In this document: positions 55,067 through 64,000 of the stretch, piece after piece
Numbering within the stretch: position 1 is the first letter of the stretch
Layout of the letters: each line of letters starts with the position of its first letter
The notes under the pieces: model-generated
Seen by the model: the letters and a program-made list of their open reading frames with translations, nothing else
What the model was told of the DNA's origin: nothing
The model's database searches: none
Source of the DNA: Leptidea sinapis
Taxonomy: Eukaryota; Arthropoda; Insecta; Lepidoptera; Pieridae
Assembly: GCF_905404315.1 (NCBI RefSeq)
Contig: NC_066268.1
Location: 13,368,001-13,432,000 of the forward strand
Length of the DNA: 64,000 nt
Reading direction: 5' to 3'
Translations under genes and position numbers: made by a program

Positions 55067-56288
55067 ATAGACATTGTCGATAATATCTTGTGTGCTCGTG
55101 ATCATGGTCAAGGGTCTATCATGGTTCTCCTTGACTTTTCACGCGCCTTCGAAGCTATTAATATTTCCTTGCTTCTTTCAAAAATGAGCGCTTACGGTGT
55201 GAAACCTGACACAGTGAAATGGTTCTCAAGCTACCTCAGTGGCCGTAACCAGCGTGTTCAGCTTCGAGATGATAGTGGATACCCATTGCTGTCAGAGCCA
55301 GTACAATTAAGTAGAGGAATCCCACAGGGCTCAATTTTGGGACCTTTGCTTTTCATTCTATATACTGCCGACGTATCGAACATCATAAAGCATTGTAATT
55401 TTCACATGTATGCAGATGACATACAACTATACATCTCATTTCGACCAGAAAATACTACCGACGCAGTAAATAAATTGAATAGCGATCTGAAGCGCATTCA
55501 TATGTGGTCTAAGGCTAATACTTTAGTATTAAACCCATGTAAAACAAAATACAATTTTGGGGTCTAAACTTCAAATAGATAAAATTGTTTCATCGCAGCC
55601 TAATGTAAATGTTATAGGTATACAATTAGAACGGGTAACCGAAGCACGTAATCTAGGAGTGTTAATGGACGATGGCTTAAATTTTGAGAAACATGTGCTC
55701 GAATTGAGTCGGAGAGCTTTTTACCGGCTCAAAATATTATATCGTATTCGAGACTTCTTAAGTATAGATCATCGCATTACACTATGTGACTCGATAATCC
55801 TATCTTTGTTTAATTACGGTGATACAGTATATGGTTCGCGGTTGCTTGCGCGTACTGAACGAATCGTTCAAAGGGTCCAAAACGCCTGTGCTCGATTCTG
55901 CTTTATCTTACCGCCTCGAACTCATATCACTCCACACCTAAACAACGCCGGTATACTTAAGATGACGTTACGTAGGGAGCTTCATTTGGCCACTCTTTTA
56001 TTCGGTATAATACGCAAAGGTCGCCCGGAATATCTGTACGAAAAACTGAAATGGCGCCATGCCTTAGAAACAAGGTATCCTATCAGAACAGGAAGTATTC
56101 CAATTACTATTCCTCCTCACCGCACTTCTGCCTTTCGTGGTAGTTTCCGTTACGCTGCCACTAAGTGTTGGAACAATATACCACCACCAGTTAGGAATAG
56201 TTGCTCCATATTTTTTTTTTTTTTTTATTATAAATCCTTCATACATTACTTAGTTCACTTAATTCTACTTAATATTATTATACTATAA
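55067..56288 (+). pseudogene. CR1/jockey reverse transcriptase, one frameshift
   Basis: RT of a CR1/jockey-clade LINE, missing endonuclease and the fingers. Seen in order: DNILCARDHGQGSIMVLLDF with SRAFEAIN (motif A, catalytic Asp in LLDF), VQLSRGIPQGSILGPLLFIL (motif B), and FHMYADDIQLY (motif C YADD, near 55407-55440). A stop at 55565-55567 follows a frameshift near 55550, after LVLNPCKTKY. The second frame continues LGSKLQIDKIV, EARNLGVLMDDGLNFEKHV and CWNNIPPPVRNS. The C-terminus then enters the T-run. Apart from the shift the palm is intact, so decay is recent compared with most repeats here. Confidence 0.85.
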
Positions 56289-56683
56289 TAACAATACAAG
56301 TAATGGAACATACACGATATTTTTCTGGACAAACAACACCAAATACATCAAAATAATTTTCAAATATTCACAATGCTTTTGAAAATAATCGCACCACTAA
56401 TCCCGTAGGATAAGTAGTGTTTCTAATAGTTAATTAAAATATTTTATATTATTTTAGTTGTCACTAGCATTAAACTAGGCCGGGCCTGTATTTTAATACT
56501 AGTTACTTCCAGATACATTGTTTTTTACAGATAACTTCAATACATAAAAGCGTATATAAGAATTTAACTTATGGTAACTATATATAGTTTTAAATTAAAA
56601 TACAAAAACTATTTAGTAAACTATCAAAAAGATTTACAAATAGGTGGCAAAATAGTCCCCACTTATCTTAGGTAAACTGAATA

Positions 56684-56719
56684 TATATATATATAATATA
56701 ATATATAATATATATATTT
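56684..56719. repeat. TA-rich microsatellite in LINE 3' UTR
   Basis: TATATATATATATAATATAA and similar, within the 3' part of the LINE. Confidence 0.7.
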
Positions 56720-57325
56720 TCTGAACTGGCTTTATTTTATTTTATTTTAATTTTATATTGTAATCGCAGCGTTTGTATTTTTTGTTGTGTACTATATTTT
56801 TTTATCAAGTTTTGCATATTTTGTATCTTTTATATTGGTAATTTTTGTCTTTCTTTATTCTTTAATGTTGGTTTTTCTACGTATAAGGTATTTGGGTAGG
56901 TTTTCAGTTTAAAGTAAGTATGTGTTATGCTGTAAGTAATTAAAAATTTTAAAACGTTTCTAAACCACAGCGCGAGTTTGTCTCGTAATGGGCTACGCTG
57001 AAAACCAGCGCTGTAGCATTTGCTACAGCATACGCTGAGCGGTGTCCATTTTCGCATCATTATCGATTCTATTGTAAAATATATAATTATGTTCATAAAT
57101 ATTATTTAACTTTAAGCGATATTGTTATGTTTTACTTTAAGGTGTATAATAAAACTTTGTAAATTAAATTGTGTGATGATGATGTGGAATAAAATATGTC
57201 TATGTCTATGTCTATGTCTATGTCTGTTTGTTAACGCTTTACTTGTGTGCTATGCGCTGTGGCGTCTAGGCTGGACTTGACGTTGATAAATCAACGCGAG
57301 AGCGCGTTGGATTGCAGAATGGCCG

Positions 57326-57632
57326 TGTCGGAGAATTAGAATATAAAAGTAATATGGCCTGTATGATTATATTCTACTCTGTGTATTGGGCTGAATTGAT
57401 GGCAAACGTCATCTGTCAAAGTGTATTTGAAGTTGTCATTGTGTACGTCAATGTCTGTGACATGATTGAAGTTAGTTTAAGTTATTATAGTCCATCAGTA
57501 GAGCGCTCATTGAGAAGTCATTCGTCTTCAAACTAGAGCCCGCGCCGGTCACGGTTGTGCGCACTGATCGACTTAAATAACATGGTGGATACCAACACGG
57601 TGACGCCCGATTTTAAATCCAAATTAATCTCC

Positions 57633-57635
<3 letters not shown>
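57326..57635 (+). repeat. Right terminal direct repeat (putative 3' LTR)
   Basis: TGTCGGAGAATTAGAATATA to AATCTCCGAG, differing from the left copy by point changes and small indels (extra TTTAA near 57477, extra CACGG near 57552). It continues past the presumed CA end exactly as the left copy does, which an ordinary 3' LTR should not. Confidence 0.6.

Positions 57636-57665
<30 letters not shown>
57636..57665. repeat. TA microsatellite, right flank
   Basis: About 15 TA units directly after CTCCGAG. Confidence 0.9.
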
Positions 57666-57668
<3 letters not shown>

Positions 57669-57994
57669 CTCCTGGTGTCTATGTAGTAATACGTCGTGCG
57701 CTTGTAGTCAGAATATATTAAGGTATACACGCGCCATACTTAAGACATTCTCTACTTTAAATATGATCGCCTGGTACCAAAACAAAACATTGTATTATGC
57801 TTCCTATCTCATTATATCCCATGTTAAATATTATTAACTGATGTGACTGCTCTTTTTACTGTCGTTTCATCGACTTTCAAATCACAACGATGATAAAGAA
57901 ATTTTCACTTCAATGCATACTGCAAAGAGACTTCAATGAGACAGAAATATTCTGTCTCATTCTTTGCCGGCTTCACAACGATTCTAAAGAAGTT

Positions 57995-58660
57995 TCACTT
58001 TAAAACAGTATTTGAATCTGCGAGTCTTCTAAAGATTTTATGACAGCATTTTGCGTTGCTTCTTAAGAAAAAAATTTGCCTCGAAAAGAATTGTCTAAAT
58101 CGCGGAAACATGGTAGTCGGTTGGAGCCAGGTAAGGCGACTATGACGGGGGCTTAGTAAATGTAGGTCCTGTAGAATTTGACGGTTTCTCGTGTGAGGAT
58201 TCGCCTTATCATGGAGTGATAATAGTGAAGATCCGTCGACGAACCTGCGGGTTTCCTTGACCAATAAACAGTATCCCTTGTTTATAAGGCATTATGGCGG
58301 TGTTTGACCTGGAGTTCAGCCATTGCGATATTTGTTGGCGGTTATTGTGTAGAGTCTATTTTTTATAAAACATCACAATTTACCCCCAAGCCCTTCATTT
58401 CTGTGACGGCCAAGACACACGTATTTGAAGATATTTATTTTACCGATTTGATGTAGGCCGCTAGTTCCTTGGTAATTTCATGCGGACCATCTTCTACCAT
58501 AGCATTCAATTCATTATTATTTTTGTACCTTATTGGTTGGCTTCCTCGGGGTTCATTCTTCAAGTCGGAACTATTGCCCTGACGGTAGAGATCAATTAAA
58601 ATTGATACTGCCTTACTTACACTCTTGAAATCGTAGTAAAAAAGTACAATGACCACTCTT
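57995..58660 (-). pseudogene. Mariner transposase remnant
   Basis: Minus strand. The N-terminal side at 58435-58656 reads NELNAMVEDGPHEITKELAA, matching VLKAIVEADPSQTTSELAA of the mariner at 1706. The C-terminal side at 57995-58264 reads LLSLHDKANPHTRNRQILQD and LHLLSP, matching the LHDNARPH catalytic region; the Asp of LHD is kept. The middle (first catalytic Asp, linker) is largely deleted within about 170 bp. Inverted repeats were not found. Much older than the mariner at 1520-2764. Confidence 0.65.
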
Positions 58661-61600
58661 TAGCGGTGATAAATAGAAATTTTATTGAAAACAACGCATT
58701 CAACCGACATCACAGTTTATATAGAAATATAAAATAGGATAGTTTGCAACTTCGTAAAATTTCTAATTTTCAATGCAGTAAAATCTTTACTTTTAAAGGC
58801 TTACGTTTTACGTTAAGTCTAGAACGTTCAATCTGTTATATGAATAAAATTTCTATTAAAAAATTTTGAAACAAGGTTTTTTAATCGCCTCAGGCAATTT
58901 TGCCTATACTCTAAAGCATCTAAAGCAAGCACATGTGAATAGAGAATAAAATATTATTGTTTGTTTCAGTACTCTACTTTAGCTGTTTTCTTAAAATCGA
59001 TAAACTGTTATTTCGCTTTTGAACAAACTCAAGAACTGACAAGCTAAGAGCTACTCAAAATCCTACCTATTGACAAACAAGCCCTTTGAAATGGAAAATT
59101 ATTTCTGCCATTTACAATGCAACAAAATGAATAAAAAAAACTAATAAATAGAATCATGATTCATTTCATTTAATAATGTTTATAGTCAGTCATTTCCAAA
59201 TCTAAAACAGTTCTGCCGTCTGCATTGAATTTGCTTGCAGGTAATTTCATTAAGAAGCTTTTAAACGACCGAACGAATACAATTTCAATTCACGAAATCA
59301 TGAATATAACTTAAATGACGAGCTGGTAAAAAAGGCGATGGTACATGCGGATCGTTGAACTTCTTTTTATGTTCGCCATTCAGATATTAATGCGGCCTGA
59401 TGAGAACTGAATCAGCATCTCTTCATGGGCAAATCTGTTGGGCATATTAACTCTACCGATATAACGCTGCTAAATTGATCTGACAGACTGAAATAGATCG
59501 ATGTAGTGGTGCCCGGTGGACATAAAGGAATTTTGTAATAAGAATATGTTTTGGATTTGCGAAATGTTTCTTGAATAATAAAAACAACTAGTGTTGTCAG
59601 CTATAGATAAGCTATACGTATTTTCATGGGAATCCCATCCCAGTCATCATATCATTCTAAGATCCGTGCTAGAATTCAGCTTGGACTTTACGCCTGTCGC
59701 CCCGACTGAAAGACAGAATATCCCATGTAACTGTTATTCATGTAATACTGGCAGTACTGCTCCCATTGAAGTATTGTACTTCAAGCAACTAGACTCTCAA
59801 TCACGCTCAAAAATTGTCTGCAGAAAAACTCTGCTATCGCGCCTATTAAGCAGAGTTTTCTTTTAGTTGTGATTCGACCGCGCTTTGGACACAATGCCAC
59901 GCAATAACAAAGTGATCAGTGAAAAACTGTCCAAATAACAGCATATCCAAACATAAAAAGGATGGAGTGTATTAAATTAATAAAAAAAGTTATTTGAAAG
60001 AATGTTTTGTTGTTATCTATATAATTTAATGTATACGTTTATACACCGGCGCTCGGACATTTTTTGACGACTTTTATTGTACATAAATGACTGCTCGGGA
60101 CTATTCTGCACAAACAGTCAGTTCTAATTCTCTTCGAGACCTTATGGCATTTCCATTTCCATTTAAATGTTCTATAATGTCATATAATTCAGTATATCAG
60201 GGGTTACATTAAAATTAAACAAACGAATCAATGATAAACTTTATTCTAATTAAATTGTATGTGGAAACATTAATTCTTACAACATGTAACTAGGGAAGGA
60301 AACACTAATATACTCTTAATTACCAAATACCTAAACAACAAAACATATGTCTTTCATGGGTTCAAACTAAGAATGGCAAGCGACTGTTGGAAGGGTATAT
60401 TTCTCATTTAGTTAGTCGAGTACATCGAATATATTACATTCCTCAACGGACCGTCTGATATGAAATTCAATTTAAACAGGACTTGATTTCTGGCTTAATA
60501 CATCTTTATGCGATAAGTTGTCAATCAATCCGTAAAACTTCATAAATGATCTAACAGCAATGATAGTAACAAATCTCACATTGGTAAAGAGATTTCATTT
60601 AGAAATAGCATTTAATTTGAATTAATTTCTAGTACACTAGTCATCGCCACTTAAGAAGCCTTAGTTATGTGGCAACAAGTATTGGGGTTCTTATTTCTTC
60701 TCAGGAAGACTTTATTTATACTACAAAAGGTAAAATCTATACCAAAATTACTATAATGTATTAAACACCCTATACAAGAATAGGTTTGTCATTAACAGTT
60801 GTTCTTTGCATAAATTTGTAACCATTGTTTTTTTTGTTTTAACAACAAAACGTGCATTTATTAACAAATTAGAAGGAATTCAGATGTTTTGGTCTTTGGT
60901 TCTTGAGATTTAGGAAATTTTATTTTAGTAAAAACTAAGCAAAAATTAAATTCAATGTATGTTCAGAGCTCAAAGGATATGAAACTGTCTCAACAAGAGA
61001 AATGATTCTAAATTAAGACATACACAATATTTGGCCAATAAATGGCACTTACTTATAAAACAACGATATTAATTAGCTTATAGCAAAGTATCCGTGTGTA
61101 GAAAGCGAACTTTAATAAATAGATTACGGAGAAACTGTTAGAAAATTTGTAAGTTTCAAATCATGACAGTCCAAAAATATGTTTCCATAATACAAGAACA
61201 TGATATGACTAATTTAATAAGTATCTTCCCTTCATCACTGAAACCTCGACGCCAAAATATATCACTACTCATTATTAATACAAAAAATCTTTGAAAACTG
61301 TTAATTTTATCAATATTTAATTTATTCCAGAAGGCACATGAATATTTCTTACGAATAAATAAACGGCTACTTAAAACTCAAAATGTAAATACCAAACGAT
61401 TTGCCGGGAACACAAAATTAATAACCAGAAATAAACAATTACTTAAGACTCTATGAAAATACAACAATATGCATTTAGAAGCCTACTTGACTACTAACAT
61501 TTAATAGGCCAGCATTATGTGATATGCCATTGTAAACCTTATACGTCAAACTTCAAGTTATGTTTTGACATGTGCATTCAAAAGATTCCTCGCAGACAAC

Positions 61601-63000
61601 ATTGTTATTGTTATACCAGATTTTATTTGATTCAATCCCAAATGTTATTTATTGTTGAGGCTATATATGACGGTTCACTTTGGGTGATGTCATATGAAAA
61701 AGTGAAAGAATTCTTAATTTCTTCCTTCAGATATAACATTCCTACAAACCGATAACGTTCACAGACTCCAGTCTTGTAACCGTCAGTAAATGTATTAATA
61801 TTGTAAACACAATTCTTTGATTTAATATTAAGTTTCATATCTGAATATAATGCTGTAGGATGGCACATCAACAGCGTATATACAGTAGCAAAAACAGCAC
61901 GAGTAAGCACAGGTAAGGCACAACCAACAAAAAAGTTATTTTATCATATTATCACTCAACCTAATGCTTACTCTATACTCAACACATAAATAAAACAGTA
62001 CAAAGTAACTACACGACCTACAACTACGCTAGAAGTACGAAAAATATATATTTTCATAGAATTAATTTATTGAAAGCTCGTGAAAATATTTTTATCAAAG
62101 TTACAGTAAGAATTGTCTTTTATATAATAATACTTGCTAACGATGTTTACGACATCACTGATGACCAATCAAATTGCAATGATAAAACTAAATAATTTTA
62201 CTTAAGTACTACAACACTCAAACTTAATAATATAAATGAATTATAGAAACTTATCCATGTCTTTAACACTGCTGCTTTCACTTATATTGTTCCAAGTACT
62301 TGGCGTAAACATAATTATATCTTTGGAGATAACTCCTCTATTACTTTGGTTGATTCATTTCATTATATGAAGAGGACAGCAAAAACAAAACACAAGGGCT
62401 GATCAAAATAAGAAACTAAAACATAATATGGCCTTAGAATGAACGATATCATAAACAATGATAAGTAACACAAAGATGAAAATTGAATATATAGTACAAA
62501 ATACTTTATAACATATTTATTATTTACATTTAGTGAGACTACACCAACAATGGAAGTCAAACATGATGTCAACGTTATAATATACAAAAGTTACGATTTA
62601 CATTCTAATTTTAATTTTAAATAGTGGTCATCTTTCTAAATTGATATAAGAAAAGTGGTCCAGATTTTCAGAAACAAAAACAAATCACCTGTCAATATAA
62701 TACAGATTGACATAGTTGAAGTTATACCGCTACAATATCTTAACTTATACACAGTCATGTAGTACGCAAATAACGGCAAAATCTACGTAAGCTTGGCGAT
62801 ACATTCAAGGCCTAAAACCGAAAAATTAAAACAAAAATATACCAACACATCGAATTCGTGCAAAGATTACATGAAATGAAAATATATTCCTATCGCTAAC
62901 TTAGTTAGTATTATATAACAGCCACGATCATTAAAACAGTGATTTCAGCTCTGTTTATCACTTGGGGCTTCTCGCATATCAAATAAAATAGCTACATTAA
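58661..63000. other. Repeat-poor AT-rich region
   Basis: Over 4 kb without a single repeat family of those common in the window, and without a recognisable exon. Open frames at 59591-59866, 61519-61910 and 62363-62587 have no motif. It lies downstream of the minus-strand gene end and may hold intergenic regulatory DNA or additional 3' UTR. Confidence 0.4.
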
Positions 63001-63178
63001 CATCTTAAATAGAATTTTATTTGAAGGTGTTTCAATGGTGGACATATCATCATCTTTAGTTGGATCACAATCTATTTCTCGCAATATAGTTTTGGCTATT
63101 TCTATCCAATTACTTAAAGAAATGGGATACGTGAAGTACAGATGCGAGACGGCTCCCCAAAGGTGACATTTGCTGTAA
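63000..63178 (-). other. Putative 3' UTR of the terminal exon
   Basis: Follows the TAG at 63179-63181. A canonical AATAAA lies on the minus strand at 63016-63021, about 160 bases after the stop, so cleavage near 63000 is plausible. The open frame here (63 residues or so) is out of frame with the gene. Confidence 0.45.
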
Positions 63179-63253
63179 CTATGAGTTCTCCGGTTCATCC
63201 CACTCGACGCTCGCCCACTGTGGAAGTTCGGTTTCGTATTCCCATCCTGGTCC
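63179..63253 (-). CDS. Terminal coding exon of an unidentified host gene
   Basis: After the acceptor TTCACACAG|GGACC the frame reads GPGWEYETELPQWASVEW then DEPENS and a TAG at 63179-63181: 24 codons in phase 0 with the upstream exon. Rich in Trp, Glu and Pro with an acidic end, unlike chance translation. The intron to the next exon is 286 bp (63254-63539) with GT-AG ends. No domain is recognised; a cytosolic or membrane-protein tail is possible. The splice join is inferred from sites and phase. Confidence 0.65.
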   Translation of the reverse strand, partial: GPGWEYETELPQWASVEWDEPENS

Positions 63254-63539
63254 CTGTGTGAATAATATTATTTTGTAATAAACTTTTCGTATTACTATTT
63301 CTAGATATAACTTCAGGAATTGTAGTAACTAACTTAATGAAACTCTTGTTGAGAATTTTGATGACTAGAATTTCATTTCGTAAATGGTTTTCTTCGGAAG
63401 GGGACGTTTTATATAAAAAAGATTACATCATTTCTTTAATTGCAAAGATGTTTTTAAAGTCTGTAAAATAGTCTCCAGCAGTTCTGAAACTTGTTGCATC
63501 CATAATGCAGTTTACAGATAAATTAAAATGCTTAAATAC

Positions 63540-63722
63540 CTTGTATTTCCAAGCGTGCAAGTACATTATGAGATCCCGGGGCCTGGGGTCACGGTAACGA
63601 ACACGACACTCGTAGCAGTGCGGGTCTGGAGTCAATGGGTCCGCCTGAACTGCTGAGTCTGTCGCAGGCAGCACAGCTGGGGCAGTGCAGCCGGTCTGAG
63701 TAGCCACTGTCACTTTCTCAGA
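63540..63722 (-). CDS. Penultimate coding exon of an unidentified host gene
   Basis: 61 codons with no stop, from the acceptor TTTTTTCATTATGCAATAG|TCTGAG to the donor AAATACAAG|GTATTTAAG. Reads SEKVTVATQTGCTAPAVLP, then a Pro/Asp-rich linker (DPLTPDP), then HCYECRVRYRDPRPRDLIMY and LHAWKYK. The CYEC pair and the Arg/Tyr-rich block look like a conserved segment. Exons are phase 0 at both ends, and the reading joins to GPGWEYE in the next exon. Upstream exons lie beyond the right edge. I do not recognise the family. It contrasts with surrounding repeats in GC content and codon regularity. Confidence 0.7.
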
Positions 63723-63768
63723 CTATTGCATAATGAAAAAATAAGATAAAGTAACGGTTATCTTTATA

Positions 63769-64000
63769 TCTATATATATAAAAATGAATTGCTGTTTGTT
63801 AGTCTCGCTAAAACTAGAGAACGGCTGGACCGATTTGGCCAATTCAGGTCTTGAATTTTTGTGGAAGTCCAGGGAAGGTTTAAAAGGTGAATAAATAGGA
63901 AAATGCTGGTAAATTAAATAAAAACAACAAATTTGTTTTTCCTTTGACGTGTCCATACATAATTTCTATGAGAGAATTTATTGACGCACGGTTTGACAGT
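63769..64000 (+). mobile_element. Helitron in host-gene intron, cut by window edge
   Basis: TCTATATATATAAAAATGAA, CTGGACCGATTTGGCC and GACGCACGGTTTGACAGT match the 5' part of the copy at 44152. Relative to that copy it lacks the CCCCCGTCG segment. It lies upstream of the exon at 63540-63722, in what must be an intron, on the opposite strand. Confidence 0.75.

Larger units (their letters stand above)
55067..57228 (+). mobile_element. CR1/jockey LINE, 5'-truncated
   Basis: Starts inside the RT, just after a TGA at 55064-55066, and ends with five copies of TATGTC (57195-57224). A 16-T run at 56211-56226 interrupts the end of the coding region. The 3' UTR of about 1 kb is AT-rich and includes GCTACAGCATACGCTGAG. 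No clear target duplication was seen. It lies inside the putative LTR unit. Confidence 0.75.
51992..57635 (+). mobile_element. LTR-retrotransposon-like unit, rearranged
   Basis: About 300-bp direct repeats at both ends (51992-52291 and 57326-57635), an integrase remnant on the same strand between them, and TA microsatellite on both outer sides. Most gag-pol is missing and a LINE occupies 55067-57228. The integrase text resembles lepidopteran Ty3/gypsy-type elements. An alternative is two independent insertions of a 300-bp repeat flanking unrelated DNA. Confidence 0.5.

Noticed and set aside
57533..57730. Frame with YIYIYIYI run
   Set aside because: It is a translation of the TA microsatellite.
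59591..59866. 91-codon open frame as a gene
   Set aside because: There is no recognisable domain and no initiating ATG; the composition is mixed and no splice sites support it.
62992..63198. 68-codon minus-strand frame starting MNRRTHSYSKCHL
   Set aside because: It overlaps the terminal exon in another frame and its 3' UTR. The spliced frame ending DEPENS explains the region better.

Overview
This window looks like nuclear DNA of a moth or butterfly (Lepidoptera). It is AT-rich with no compact gene runs. Most of it is interspersed repeats of lepidopteran type: a SINE-like family with a CR1/jockey-like tail, RTE, CR1/jockey and I-type LINE fragments, Helitron ends finishing in CTAGT, hAT elements with 8-bp target duplications, and a mariner of cecropia/mori type. 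Family names come from motif recognition and remembered repeat sequences; no database search was possible. Species cannot be named.

Host genes are few. The best is the 3' end of a protein-coding gene on the minus strand at the right edge: an exon at 63540-63722 spliced to a terminal exon at 63179-63253, with the rest of the gene beyond the window. A second is a THAP-domain first exon on the plus strand at 23071-23147, ending at a consensus splice donor; its continuation was not found. A GC-rich segment with an initiator and a strong donor near 16141-16296 may be a noncoding first exon.

Layout. 1-7.1 kb: a decayed tyrosine-recombinase-like repeat gene, a mariner with near-identical inverted ends but a broken transposase, an RTE LINE inserted into an older repeat with a 13-bp duplication and itself carrying another repeat, and a Dong/R4-like LINE tail placed in an AAT/TAA microsatellite. 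7.1-9.5 kb: mostly unassigned, with an RFX-like X-box. 9.5-22.6 kb: LINE tails, SINE-like copies, hAT elements (two with perfect 8-bp duplications), Helitrons, an inverted-end element with a triplicated 68-bp segment, and an I-type LINE tail. 22.7-26.2 kb: THAP exon and unassigned DNA. 26.2-46.4 kb: dense small repeats, an inverted pair of LINE fragments, tRNA-derived SINEs, and nested hAT/Helitron insertions. 46.4-51.9 kb: mostly unassigned apart from a foldback element with about 200-bp arms. 51.9-57.7 kb: a rearranged LTR-retrotransposon-like unit with about 300-bp terminal direct repeats, an integrase remnant, an array of fifteen hairpin-core repeats, and a CR1/jockey LINE with a reverse transcriptase. 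58-58.7 kb: a mariner remnant. 58.7-63.0 kb: no repeat recognised. 63.0-64.0 kb: the host gene end, with a Helitron in its intron.

There is no operon-like logic here. The elements are independent insertions, and their nesting gives a relative history of the locus.
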